A stretch of 64,000 bases of DNA from Egicoccus sp. AB-alg2 (lineage in GTDB: Bacteria; Actinomycetota; Nitriliruptoria; Nitriliruptorales; Nitriliruptoraceae). A program made the position numbers and the translations under genes. The notes under the pieces are model-generated. The model did not search any database and was not told where the DNA came from. It was given only the letters and a program-made list of their open reading frames with translations. Of the stretch, positions 16,337 to 25,810 are shown one piece after another. Each line of letters opens with the position of its first letter. Position 1 is the stretch's first letter. The stretch covers positions 124,001 through 188,000 of the forward strand of contig NZ_JBGUAX010000008.1 of NCBI RefSeq assembly GCF_041821065.1. The letters run 5' to 3'.

Positions 16337-17959
16337 TCAGGCGGCCGGCGTCCTGCTGACGGTGCCGACGGGCGGTTCGCGACGGGTCCGCGGCCGCTCG
16401 TGTGGCAGGTTCCGCGTCGCCGGCAGCGCACAGATCGCCAGCACCGCCGCCGCGAGGAGGCCGCCCTTCAACGCGAACAACTGGGCGTCCTCGTAGTCGG
16501 CGACGAGCGCGTCCGCCGTGGCGGTGTCCACGCCGGCCTCGACCGCCCCCTGGCGAACCTGCTCCGCGGTGACGAACGAGACGGTGCCGTCGACCGCGAC
16601 CTCGGCCTGCTCGACGACGGAGCTCGGGACGGCCGGGTCCTGCTCGATGCGGACCAGGAAGTTCGAGACGAGGCCCGAGAGCACGATCGCGCCGACCAAC
16701 GCCACGCCCAGCGCCGATCCGAGCTGCTGCGCGGTGTACTGCAGCCCGCCCGCCTCGCTGCGGCCCGCCGCGCCGACCGAGGACTGGATCACGTTGCCCA
16801 GCTGCGACGCCATCAGTCCGAGACCGAGGCCGAGGAGCCCCATGGCGATGGCGAAGGCCAGCTCGTCCAGGGTGGGTCGCACGGTGGTGAGCAGCCACAC
16901 CGTCGCGGCGATCACGGCCACCAGACCTGCCCGCACGAGCGAGCGAGGGGCGAAGCGCATGCTCAAGGAGGAGCCGGCGATCGACGCCAGGAACATCAGC
17001 AACGACACGGGCAGCATCCGCAGCCCCGTCTGCAGGGCATCCAGCCCCAGGACGAGTTGCAGGTACAGCGGCACGGTGAAGAACACGCCCATCAGGATCA
17101 GGTTCATGGCCAGGAACGTCTGCAGTCCGGCCCGCAGCGGAAGCACCTTCAGCAGCCCCAGCCGCACCAGTGGGTCCGTCCCGAGCAGCTCGCGACGCCG
17201 CTGCCAACGGACGAAGAACCACAGGAGCGCGGCCCCGGCGCCGATCACGAACGGGGTCAGGGCGAAACCGAACGGCTCGATGGGTGACGTCTTCGGCACG
17301 ACCCATCCCCACGTGCTGGCTCGCAACACGCCGAGCACGACGGCACCCAGCCCCAGCGCCGACAACGCCGAGCCGACGAGGTCCAGTCGTGGCCGCCCGG
17401 TGGTCGACGGCACATCGGCGAGGCGGCGGACGAGCAGCAGGATCGCGACGACGATCACCACCTCTCCGACGAACACGACGCGCCAGCTCAGTGCCGTCGT
17501 TGCCCACCCACCGAGGATGGGTCCGACCGCGATGCCGGCGCCGGCCACGCCGCCGATGACGGCGTAGGCCACGGCACGGTCGCGCTCGACGTAGCTGCCG
17601 GCGACCAGGGCGGCGAGTGCGGGCAACACCAGCGCGGCGCCGAGCCCTTCCATCACCGACCAGCCGACGGCGAGCACCGCGACGTTCGGCGCCAGGGCCG
17701 TCAGCGTCGACCCCGCGGCGTAGACGACCAGCCCCACGACGAAGGCCCGTCGCCGACCGATCAGGTCGCCGATCTTGCCCCCGGTCAGCATGAACATGGC
17801 CATGACCAGCGAGTACAACGTGATCACGCCCTGGATGGCGGTCACCGTCGTGTCGAGGTCGCTGACGAGCTGGCTGATCGACACGTTCATCACGGCCTGG
17901 TCCAGCACCATCACGAACTGGGCACTCGCGAGGATCGCCAGGGGCGTCCACCGGCTCAT
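16337..17959 (-). CDS. MFS drug-resistance transporter, DHA2 (EmrB/QacA) family
   Basis: A 540-residue membrane protein with about fourteen transmembrane helices. DHA2 signatures are LDQAVMNVSISQLV in helix 1 and GGKIGDLIGRRR between helices 2 and 3. The GVAGAGIAVGPILGG motif C of antiporters is in helix 5. The ATG at 17957-17959 has ACGGAG six bases upstream. A longer frame to 17992 is possible. The substrate is unknown. No TetR-type regulator is adjacent. Confidence 0.86.
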   Translation of the reverse strand: MSRWTPLAILASAQFVMVLDQAVMNVSISQLVSDLDTTVTAIQGVITLYSLVMAMFMLTGGKIGDLIGRRRAFVVGLVVYAAGSTLTALAPNVAVLAVGWSVMEGLGAALVLPALAALVAGSYVERDRAVAYAVIGGVAGAGIAVGPILGGWATTALSWRVVFVGEVVIVVAILLLVRRLADVPSTTGRPRLDLVGSALSALGLGAVVLGVLRASTWGWVVPKTSPIEPFGFALTPFVIGAGAALLWFFVRWQRRRELLGTDPLVRLGLLKVLPLRAGLQTFLAMNLILMGVFFTVPLYLQLVLGLDALQTGLRMLPVSLLMFLASIAGSSLSMRFAPRSLVRAGLVAVIAATVWLLTTVRPTLDELAFAIAMGLLGLGLGLMASQLGNVIQSSVGAAGRSEAGGLQYTAQQLGSALGVALVGAIVLSGLVSNFLVRIEQDPAVPSSVVEQAEVAVDGTVSFVTAEQVRQGAVEAGVDTATADALVADYEDAQLFALKGGLLAAAVLAICALPATRNLPHERPRTRREPPVGTVSRTPAA

Positions 17960-18218
17960 CGCGACTCCGTGGGCGGAGACGACCGGCTCCATGCCGGCCG
18001 TGGGACGAATGCCATGGATCCTGACGGCCCGAGCCGTGGCGCGCCCCACCCGGGGTGACATCGCCGTCGGGTCGGGTGAGTTCGTGTCGTGGCGCCGGCG
18101 CGTCGATGTGTGGACGACGAAGAACCGGAAGGCCGCGTGCCGACGGCGAGATGGTCCGTTTCCACAGGTGCGGGCAACCCATCCGGGCCGTGTCGCCGGC
18201 ATCGCCGATACTGGGCCG

Positions 18219-19859
18219 ATGCTTCGCACCGCTTCCGCCCCGTCGCGGTCGGCCGCTCCGGCCGGCCGCTACCGGGCTGCCGGTGGGGCCGTGCGCCGGG
18301 GGCGGCCGCACACGGTCGGTCGGGTGCTGGCGGCCGATCACGGTGCCGGCTACCGCCCAGACGGGTCTTCGAGCACGGATTCGGCTGGCGGTGCCGTCGA
18401 TGCCGTCGATGCCGCGTCGGCGACGACTTGCGCGGCTGCGCGCGAGCGGGCGGCTGCGGCCGACCGCCTGGATGCGTTGCCGCTGTTGGCGGAGGTGCCG
18501 GGGCTGGCCGGGATGCTCGACGAGCTGCGGCTGGTCGACCGGCTGCTCGCGTCCGTGTTGGACACGATCATCCAGCTGCAAAGCTCCTCGGCGGTGGAGA
18601 CCGTGACGGGGGTGCCGTTGGAGCAGTGGCTGCTGTCCGAGGCCCGCCGCACGACGGCGGACCGGCGCATGCTGCTGACCGCCGCTGACGTGCTGCGGCG
18701 GCTGCCCGGCCTGCAGTCCGCATTCGACCAGCACAAGCTGTCGTGGGCACAGCTGCGCATCATCGTGCTGGAAGTGGCCCGGCTGCCCCGCCGGCTGGAT
18801 GTTCAGCTGGACGCCGCCGTCGACGAGCTGGTCGACCGGCTGGAGGGCACGGATCCGGATGCGGTGTCCGGGCTGGTGCGCTGGCTGGTCACCGACCTCA
18901 CCGCCACCGACCCCGAACCCGCTGACGCAGACGACGAGCCGGCGGAGATGCTGGTGCTCCAACCGCGGCTGGACGGCACCGGCGGGAAGTTCTTCGGACA
19001 GGCCAACGCCACCAACTTCGCGCTGCTCGAGGCCGCAACCGACCCCGGCCGGGCCGGTCCGGCCACCAAACCCGGCATCGGCCACGACCCCGACCCCGAC
19101 AAGGTCCGCCAGGCCTCTGAGGACCGGGGCCGGCGGCGGTTCGAGAAGCTGATCGGACTGCTCGAGGCCGGCGCGACCGGCGACGGTGACGGCGGGCGGG
19201 TGCCGGTGAAGGTGTTGCTGCGTGTGTCGTACGACACCCTGCTGGATGCCGGCCGGCTGCCGGCCGAGGTGCTGACGCGCCTGTCCGGCGGCCGGCTACA
19301 GCTCACGTCCGTGGCGGCGCGGCGGCTGCTCGACGAACGCGGCACCGACCTGCGGACCGTGATCGTCGACGACGCCGGCCAGGTCCTGGGGGTCGGACGG
19401 TCACACCGGTTCCCGCCCGGCTGGCTGTCCGACGCCGTGCTGACGGTGCACGACACCTGCAGCGAACCCGGCTGCAACACCGCTGCGCTGGCCTGCGATC
19501 TCGACCACGCAAAGCCCTGGCGCCGCGTCCGGCCCGGTGACGTGCCCGGACGCACCGACATCGACCAGCTGGCGCCGGTGTGCCGGCCCACCAACCACAC
19601 CAAAGATGCTGCCGGCTGGAGCGTCACCCAGACCGCCGATGGCATCCGCGTCTGGCACCACCCGCGCAGCGGACTGCGGATCCGGACCCTGCCCGGCACC
19701 ACCCGCATCCCCGTTCCACCCGCACCCGTCGACCGCAGCGTGAGCGGCGGCACCGACCCGCCGGCGCCGGCCGGCAGTGCCGACCGGCCCGCCGCACCTC
19801 GCGACGGACCCGAGGCCGCGGCCGACGCCGACGACCCTGACGGCACCATCCCGTTCTGA
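18219..19859 (+). CDS. DUF222 / HNH endonuclease domain protein
   Basis: A 546-residue protein with an N-terminal helical DUF222 region (about 60-350) and a C-terminal HNH nuclease motif: CSEPGCN, then DLDHAKPW, and later CRPTNHTK with the last His and Asn region. This is the 13E12-repeat-like family that is multicopy in many actinobacteria. Function is unresolved; a mobile-element origin has been suggested. The start is uncertain, because the frame is open upstream and no clear ribosome site precedes the ATG at 18219. Confidence 0.8.
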   Translation: MLRTASAPSRSAAPAGRYRAAGGAVRRGRPHTVGRVLAADHGAGYRPDGSSSTDSAGGAVDAVDAASATTCAAARERAAAADRLDALPLLAEVPGLAGMLDELRLVDRLLASVLDTIIQLQSSSAVETVTGVPLEQWLLSEARRTTADRRMLLTAADVLRRLPGLQSAFDQHKLSWAQLRIIVLEVARLPRRLDVQLDAAVDELVDRLEGTDPDAVSGLVRWLVTDLTATDPEPADADDEPAEMLVLQPRLDGTGGKFFGQANATNFALLEAATDPGRAGPATKPGIGHDPDPDKVRQASEDRGRRRFEKLIGLLEAGATGDGDGGRVPVKVLLRVSYDTLLDAGRLPAEVLTRLSGGRLQLTSVAARRLLDERGTDLRTVIVDDAGQVLGVGRSHRFPPGWLSDAVLTVHDTCSEPGCNTAALACDLDHAKPWRRVRPGDVPGRTDIDQLAPVCRPTNHTKDAAGWSVTQTADGIRVWHHPRSGLRIRTLPGTTRIPVPPAPVDRSVSGGTDPPAPAGSADRPAAPRDGPEAAADADDPDGTIPF

Positions 19860-19940
19860 TCGCCGCCAACGCGGCCGAGACCGCGCACGTCGACCACGTC
19901 ACCCGCCCACCACGCCGACCCCCCTTCCGCGGGACGTCGC

Positions 19941-20558
19941 GTGGTGGGCTCGACGTGCGCGCCCCGTGGGGTCGGCTCGGGGACGCATGACCGCGCCGGC
20001 CGGGTCCGCGGGTGCGCCGGGCATCGTTGGGCCTTTGCGCTCGACTCCAGGACCTGCGGGCCGGCCGGCTCCATCGGCGGGAGCGTGGAGCGGCTGGTGC
20101 GTGGCCTCGCGCGGGGGCCGTTGCGCAAGCGGGTCCGGCCCGGGGCGGTCGCCGGGCTGGTGGAGCGTGGAGCGGTGGGCGTCCGCGACCTCGCCACCGA
20201 CCGCCGGGCGCTGCTGGCCGCCACTGGCTGGGCGGCGGCGAACTGGCTCCTGGACGTCGCGGTGGTGGTCGTCCTGGCGAGCACCATCGGGGCGGGCACG
20301 CCCCTGACGGGGGTGCTGCTGGCCTACATCGTCGCGCAGCTGGCGGCCTCCGTGCCGCTGACGCCAGGCGGGGTCGGCATCGTGGAGACGGCGATGGTGG
20401 GCGCCCTGGTCGGCGCCGGCGCCCCCGCGGCAGCCGCGACCGTGACCGTCCTGGGCTGGCGGCTGGTCAGTCACTGGCTGCCGATCGTCGTCGGACTCGC
20501 ACTGCTGCCTGGCCTGCGGAATCACGCCGGTCAACCGACCGACCCACGGACGACCTGA
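19941..20558 (+). CDS. 5'-truncated LPG_synthase_TM/UPF0104 flippase-like protein
   Basis: Residues from about 45 onward match the middle and end of UPF0104 / lysylphosphatidylglycerol-synthase TM proteins, including the hallmark VPLTPGGVGIVETAM and WRLVSHWLPIVVG. The family normally has about 300 residues and eight helices. Here the first half is missing and is replaced by a Gly/Arg/Cys-rich stretch without helices. It is likely a remnant left after loss of its 5' half, next to the HNH gene. The formal start at 19941 is arbitrary. Confidence 0.5.
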   Translation: MVGSTCAPRGVGSGTHDRAGRVRGCAGHRWAFALDSRTCGPAGSIGGSVERLVRGLARGPLRKRVRPGAVAGLVERGAVGVRDLATDRRALLAATGWAAANWLLDVAVVVVLASTIGAGTPLTGVLLAYIVAQLAASVPLTPGGVGIVETAMVGALVGAGAPAAAATVTVLGWRLVSHWLPIVVGLALLPGLRNHAGQPTDPRTT

Positions 20559-20579
20559 GGCCGCCCCCAGCATCCGCCG

Positions 20580-21209
20580 TCACGACACGGCATAGCGGTC
20601 GAGGTCCGCGACCGTCCCCCGCACGACGAGTTCGCCCTCACGGAACCCCTCGAGGAGCGACAGCGGCAGCAGCACGGTCCTGCGCTCCCACAGGTGGCCG
20701 TGCCGCAGCACCACGTGGCTGACCTCGTCCGTCGCCTGGTCGAGGAACAATCCCGCGACGTGGCCGATGCGTTGGCCGTCTGCGGACCGCACCGGTGTGC
20801 CCGAGTGCAGCTCGTGCTCGCCGGGTGGCAGCTGACTGCGGATGACCGTGCCCGTACCCATCGGTGTCTCCAGACGGTCCCACAGCAGCAGGTGCTCGGC
20901 GCCGTACGGGTAGGGCAGTTGATAATCCCCGTCCTGCTCGAGCGGCAGGAAATCGAGGTCATACGTGCGATCGAAGCCGTGGGGCCACGGCGCGTCGGTC
21001 CGCAGGCGCAGGGACCCGTCGGTGGGTTCGAGGTCGTCGATGGGCACGAGGCGCGATTCGGTGAAGCCGCCGCCCGGCGACACGCTGACATGGGTCATGT
21101 GCGACAGCGTCGGCGTCAGCACGACGGCCTCGACCACGCCGACGACGTTCCCCTTTTCGTCGAAGACGCGCTGGTCGATGCGGACGAGGAGTTCACGGTC
21201 GTCGGCCAC
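20580..21209 (-). CDS. PRC-barrel-like protein (209 aa)
   Basis: The GTG at 21209 has AGGAGG seven bases upstream. The protein has two PRC-barrel-like halves: residues 8-55 (VFDEKGNVVGVVEAVVL ... LVPIDDL) and 145-205 (VRSADGQRIGHVAGLFLD ... VLLPLSLLEGF). A tyrosine-rich linker containing LPYPYGAEHLLLWDRL lies between them. PRC-barrels act as adaptors in many complexes. No partner is evident here. Confidence 0.62.
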   Translation of the reverse strand: MADDRELLVRIDQRVFDEKGNVVGVVEAVVLTPTLSHMTHVSVSPGGGFTESRLVPIDDLEPTDGSLRLRTDAPWPHGFDRTYDLDFLPLEQDGDYQLPYPYGAEHLLLWDRLETPMGTGTVIRSQLPPGEHELHSGTPVRSADGQRIGHVAGLFLDQATDEVSHVVLRHGHLWERRTVLLPLSLLEGFREGELVVRGTVADLDRYAVS

Positions 21210-21385
21210 GTGGCTGCCTCCTGGCCCACCGTCGACGGGGAGATCCGTACGCGCCCTGCGCCTGGGAGCCAGCCGGTTCCTTGTCGCCGAGCCGCCCGGG
21301 GCGCACCAGAGGACAACGTCCCGGACGCCGGGCGTGTCGGCGGGCCGGGGAAAACCCGCTCCGTCGCCGCCTCCACGACGCTCGG

Positions 21386-21619
21386 TCAGGAGCTTCCGGC
21401 TGGCCGACGCCCCCACACGTAGTAGGCGATCTGGCCCAGCGGCCGGACGAACGACGCGAGCACCCAGGCGCGCTTCGAGCCGCGGATGTCCTCGGCGGGC
21501 CGTCGGCGCAGATCCCACAGCATGGCGACCTGCCACGCGGTGGTGACCACCCCGGCCACGACGATCAGGCGCTGCTGGGTGGGCGTGAGGTCGGACCAGT
21601 TCCGGCGTGGTGTGTCCAT
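21386..21619 (-). CDS. Small membrane protein with PLDc_N-like segment (77 aa)
   Basis: Two hydrophobic helices flank LWDLRRRPAEDIRGSKRAWV. The second ends in GQIAYYVWGRR, the pattern of PLDc_N (phospholipase D N-terminal-like) short proteins. Function is unknown. The frame is open farther upstream to 21793, but the ATG at 21617-21619 begins the conserved part. Confidence 0.6.
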   Translation of the reverse strand: MDTPRRNWSDLTPTQQRLIVVAGVVTTAWQVAMLWDLRRRPAEDIRGSKRAWVLASFVRPLGQIAYYVWGRRPAGSS

Positions 21620-21763
21620 GCCGTCAGTCTGCCAGGCGACGACACGCGCCGGCGGCAGGTGGCGACAGGATTCTCGACGGGCCCCTCCGTCGCCGCGCGC
21701 GCCTGGCCGCCACGGAGCCAGGGACCGGCCACCAGTGTTCCGGCTGTCTCCCGCCCGACTGAA

Positions 21764-21798
21764 CGACGATGGCGCGCCGCGTGGGCGCGCCATCGTCG
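21764..21798. terminator. Perfect 15-bp hairpin after lon
   Basis: CGACGATGGCGCGCC at 21764-21778 pairs perfectly with 21784-21798 around a five-base loop. It lies ten bases after the lon stop on the minus strand and is followed there by TTCAG. It is most likely the lon terminator. Confidence 0.75.
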
Positions 21799-21808
21799 CG
21801 GCGGTGGG

Positions 21809-24154
21809 TCAGGCGGCGGCTGCCGCCGGTGCCGTCAGGGCCACGGCGAGCACGTCGCGGACGTCCTCCACCAGGTGGACGTCCATCAAGTCTCGTACGG
21901 CTGCGGGCAGGTCGTCGACGTCGTCGCCGTTGCGGGCCGGCAGGACGACGGTGCGCACCCCGGCGCGGTGCGCCGCGAGCACCTTCTGCTTGACGCCGCC
22001 GATGGGCAGTACCCGGCCCTGCAGGGTCACCTCACCGGTCATGCCGATGTCGTCGCGGACCGGCCGGCCCGTCAGCGCGCTGACGAGCGCCGTCACCATC
22101 GTGATCCCGGCCGATGGGCCGTCCTTCGGCACCGCCCCGGCCGGGACGTGCAGGTGCACCCGCCGTCCGGCGAGGGCGTCGGGCGCGATGCCGAGCTCGG
22201 CGGCGTGGGCGCGGACGTACGACGTCGCGATCGTCGCCGACTCCTTCATCACGTCGCCGAGCTGCCCGGTGAGGGTCAGGCCCTCATCGCCCTCGTGCAG
22301 CGATGCCTCGACGAACAGCACGTCACCGCCTGCACCCGTGACGGCCAGGCCGATCGCCACGCCCGGTACGGCGGTGCGGCCGGCGGCCTCGTCGAGGTGC
22401 ACGGTGGGTCGCCCGAGCACGTCGCGAACCATCGGCTCGTCGACGGCGACCGGCGCCACGCCGGGGTCGCTGCCGATCCGGGACGCGGCCCGCCGCATCA
22501 GCCGGCCGAGCGCGCGCTCCAGCCCGCGGACGCCCGCCTCGCGGGTCCAGCCGCCGATGACGGCGTTCAGGACCGTGTCGGGTACCTCGACCTCGTCGGG
22601 GCGCAGGCCGGCCCGTTCGACCTGGCGCGGCAGCAGGTGTTCGCGGGCGATCGACACCTTCTCGTCGTCGGTGTAGCCATCCAGTCGCACGACCTCCATG
22701 CGGTCGAGCAGCGCGGCCGGGATGGTCTCCAGCACGTTGGCGGTGGCGAGGAACACCACGTCGGACAGGTCCAGGTCGAGTTCGAGATAGTGGTCGCGGA
22801 ACGTGTGGTTCTGGGCCGGGTCCAGCACCTCGAGCAGCGCGGACGAGGGGTCGCCCCGCCAGTCGGCACCCACCTTGTCGAGCTCGTCCAGCAGCAGGAC
22901 CGGGTTGATCGCCTTCGCCTCCGTCAGGGCCCGCACGATCCGACCGGGCCGGGCGCCGACATAGGTGCGCCGGTGGCCGCGGACCTCGGCTTCGTCGCGG
23001 ACGCCGCCCAGCGCGACGCGCACGAACGGGCGGCCCATCGACCGGGCGACCGACTCGCCGAGCGAGGTCTTGCCCACGCCCGGCGGGCCGACCAGCAGCA
23101 GGATCTGGCCGGCGCCCCGCCGGGCGGGCACGGCGCCGTCTGCGACGGTGTCCAGCCCGCGCTCGTGCCGCAGCTTGCGGACGGCGAGGTGCTCGACCAA
23201 CCGCTCCTTCACGTCGTCCAGGCCGGTGTGGTCGGCGTCGAGCACCGAGCGGGCCTCGGCCAGGTCGAGACGGTCGCTGGGGCGCACGTTCCAGGGCACC
23301 TCGAACACGGTGTCCAGCCAGGTCTGGATCCAGCTGTGCTCCGGGGACTGCTCGCCGACACGTTCCAGCCGGTCCAGTTCGCGCTCGATCGCCTGCTTCA
23401 CCGCCGCGGGGGCGTCCAGGTCGGCCAGTCGTTGGCGGTAGTCGCCGTCCTCGGCGGAGCCGGTCTCGCCGAGCTCCTCGCGGATGGCCTGCAACTGCTG
23501 ACGCAGGAGGTACTCACGCTGCTGCTTGTCGACCCGCTCGCCGACCTGCCGCCGCACGTCACGCTCGACCTTGACCTGCGCCAGCGTCTCGCGGGCCCAG
23601 CCCAGCACCAGCTCGAGGCGTGCGGTGAGGTCGAGCGTCTCCAGCACCTCGACCTTCTGTGCCAGCGTCAGGTCGGGGGAGTAGACGGCGGTGTCGGCCA
23701 GTTCGGCGAGGTCGTCGATCATCGCGAGCCGCTCGGCCACGGTCGACGCCTGCCGCAGCCGCAGGATCTCGTCGAGCACGGCGCGGTAGGACACGGCCAG
23801 CTCGCGGGTGCGCGCAGTCGGTTCGTCCTCGGCCAGCACCTCGACGTCGACCCACAGTGCCTGGTCGCTGCCCATCGAGCCGCCGCCCGGGCGTGCGCGG
23901 CGCAGGCCGCGCAGGACCACGGCACGGTTGCCCTCGAGGTCGTAGGACTCGACGATCTGCGCGATGGTGCCGACCGACGAGTAGCGCCCGTCGACCCTGG
24001 GGACGAGCAGCAGCCGCGCGTCCCCGCCTTCCGCGGCGGCGACCGCCGTGGCGGCCTCGCCCGACTCCACGATCACGTTGACCACCATCGTGGGCACCAC
24101 GACGCCCTGGTCGAGGGCGAGCATGGGCAGGCGGTCGGTTCCGACGACGGACAT
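21809..24154 (-). CDS. lon: ATP-dependent Lon protease
   Basis: A 781-residue protein of the usual LonA length. The N-terminal LON domain covers about 7-195 and coiled-coil/helical region 195-310. The AAA+ module has Walker A GPPGVGKT and Walker [10 protein letters not shown]. The C-terminal serine-lysine protease domain has Ser681 in PKDGPSAG and Lys724 in GGVKQK, which match the E. coli Ser679/Lys722 spacing. The ATG follows GGAGGAG. Lon degrades damaged and regulatory proteins. The gene is divergent from the aldo/keto reductase, with nested inverted repeats between them. Confidence 0.96.
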   Translation of the reverse strand: MSVVGTDRLPMLALDQGVVVPTMVVNVIVESGEAATAVAAAEGGDARLLLVPRVDGRYSSVGTIAQIVESYDLEGNRAVVLRGLRRARPGGGSMGSDQALWVDVEVLAEDEPTARTRELAVSYRAVLDEILRLRQASTVAERLAMIDDLAELADTAVYSPDLTLAQKVEVLETLDLTARLELVLGWARETLAQVKVERDVRRQVGERVDKQQREYLLRQQLQAIREELGETGSAEDGDYRQRLADLDAPAAVKQAIERELDRLERVGEQSPEHSWIQTWLDTVFEVPWNVRPSDRLDLAEARSVLDADHTGLDDVKERLVEHLAVRKLRHERGLDTVADGAVPARRGAGQILLLVGPPGVGKTSLGESVARSMGRPFVRVALGGVRDEAEVRGHRRTYVGARPGRIVRALTEAKAINPVLLLDELDKVGADWRGDPSSALLEVLDPAQNHTFRDHYLELDLDLSDVVFLATANVLETIPAALLDRMEVVRLDGYTDDEKVSIAREHLLPRQVERAGLRPDEVEVPDTVLNAVIGGWTREAGVRGLERALGRLMRRAASRIGSDPGVAPVAVDEPMVRDVLGRPTVHLDEAAGRTAVPGVAIGLAVTGAGGDVLFVEASLHEGDEGLTLTGQLGDVMKESATIATSYVRAHAAELGIAPDALAGRRVHLHVPAGAVPKDGPSAGITMVTALVSALTGRPVRDDIGMTGEVTLQGRVLPIGGVKQKVLAAHRAGVRTVVLPARNGDDVDDLPAAVRDLMDVHLVEDVRDVLAVALTAPAAAAA

Positions 24155-24204
24155 GGTGTCTCCTCCATGGTGTCCCCGGCCGGGAGCGGCGGAGGACCAT
24201 CCAG

Positions 24205-24268
24205 GCAACAACGCCGCAGGAGTCGCGGCGGCTTCCACCGCTGCGCCGCGGTGGCGCAGGGTTGTTGC
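24205..24268. promoter_or_regulatory. Nested inverted repeats in the lon / aldo-keto reductase divergent region
   Basis: Outer arms GCAACAAC (24205-24212) and GTTGTTGC (24261-24268) enclose inner arms CCACCG (24235-24240) and CGGTGG (24249-24254). Both genes start within about 120 bases. The arrangement could bind a stress regulator of lon. The known HspR and ClgR sites are not recognisable here. Confidence 0.4.
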
Positions 24269-24329
24269 GCGCGGTCCCCGGAGCGGCCCGTTGCTAGCGT
24301 CGGACGCGCCACGAGGAGCAGCCGCCCAC

Positions 24330-25304
<975 letters not shown>

Positions 25305-25467
25305 CAGAGCCCTCCTCCTGCGGCGCCGGCCGACGTGGTGGCGTCCTCGGCGTGCGCGCCACCAACCGGCCACCTGCCCGTTCGGGCCGACCGGATACGG
25401 AACCTGTGGTTAGCCTGAAGCTCGGACTCAAGGAGCGGGTCCTCACGTCTTCCGAGGAGCCTGCTCG

Positions 25468-25719
25468 ATGACCACCCCGCTGCACGCCGCTCCGAGTCCG
25501 TTCCGCCCCCAGGCGTGTCTCGTCTGTGGCATGGAGACCCTGGCGGCAGGTTGCTGCTCGTCCGCCTGTGCCGCACGGGCACATCAGGAGTTGGGCCGCA
25601 ACGCGGCACTCCTGCGCTCGCGGCGGCTCACGCCCGACGACCGTCGCGCGCTCGCCGAGCGCAACGGGCGGCTGTCCTCGGCATTGCTGCGTTGGCAGCC
25701 GAGCACGGCGTCGGGCTGA
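25468..25719 (+). CDS. Small Cys-rich hypothetical protein (83 aa)
   Basis: The ATG at 25468 follows GAGGAG. The N-terminal half has CLVCG and, eight residues later, CCSSAC, a spacing that suggests a zinc-binding knuckle. The C-terminal half is helical and basic. No family is recognised. The larger antiporter gene follows on the same strand after about 90 bases. Confidence 0.5.
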   Translation: MTTPLHAAPSPFRPQACLVCGMETLAAGCCSSACAARAHQELGRNAALLRSRRLTPDDRRALAERNGRLSSALLRWQPSTASG

Positions 25720-25810
25720 ACGGCGTACCCCGTCCGAAGCGGCGCCCTGGTCGAGCGACGAGCTGACCGGCGCCGTCGTCCCTCGCTCACCCCTGCCTGA
25801 CGAGGTCCAC

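Noticed and set aside
16050-19085. A 1011-residue minus-strand frame over the MFS and HNH genes
   Set aside because: Runs antisense and out of frame across both genes, so it is a product of base composition.
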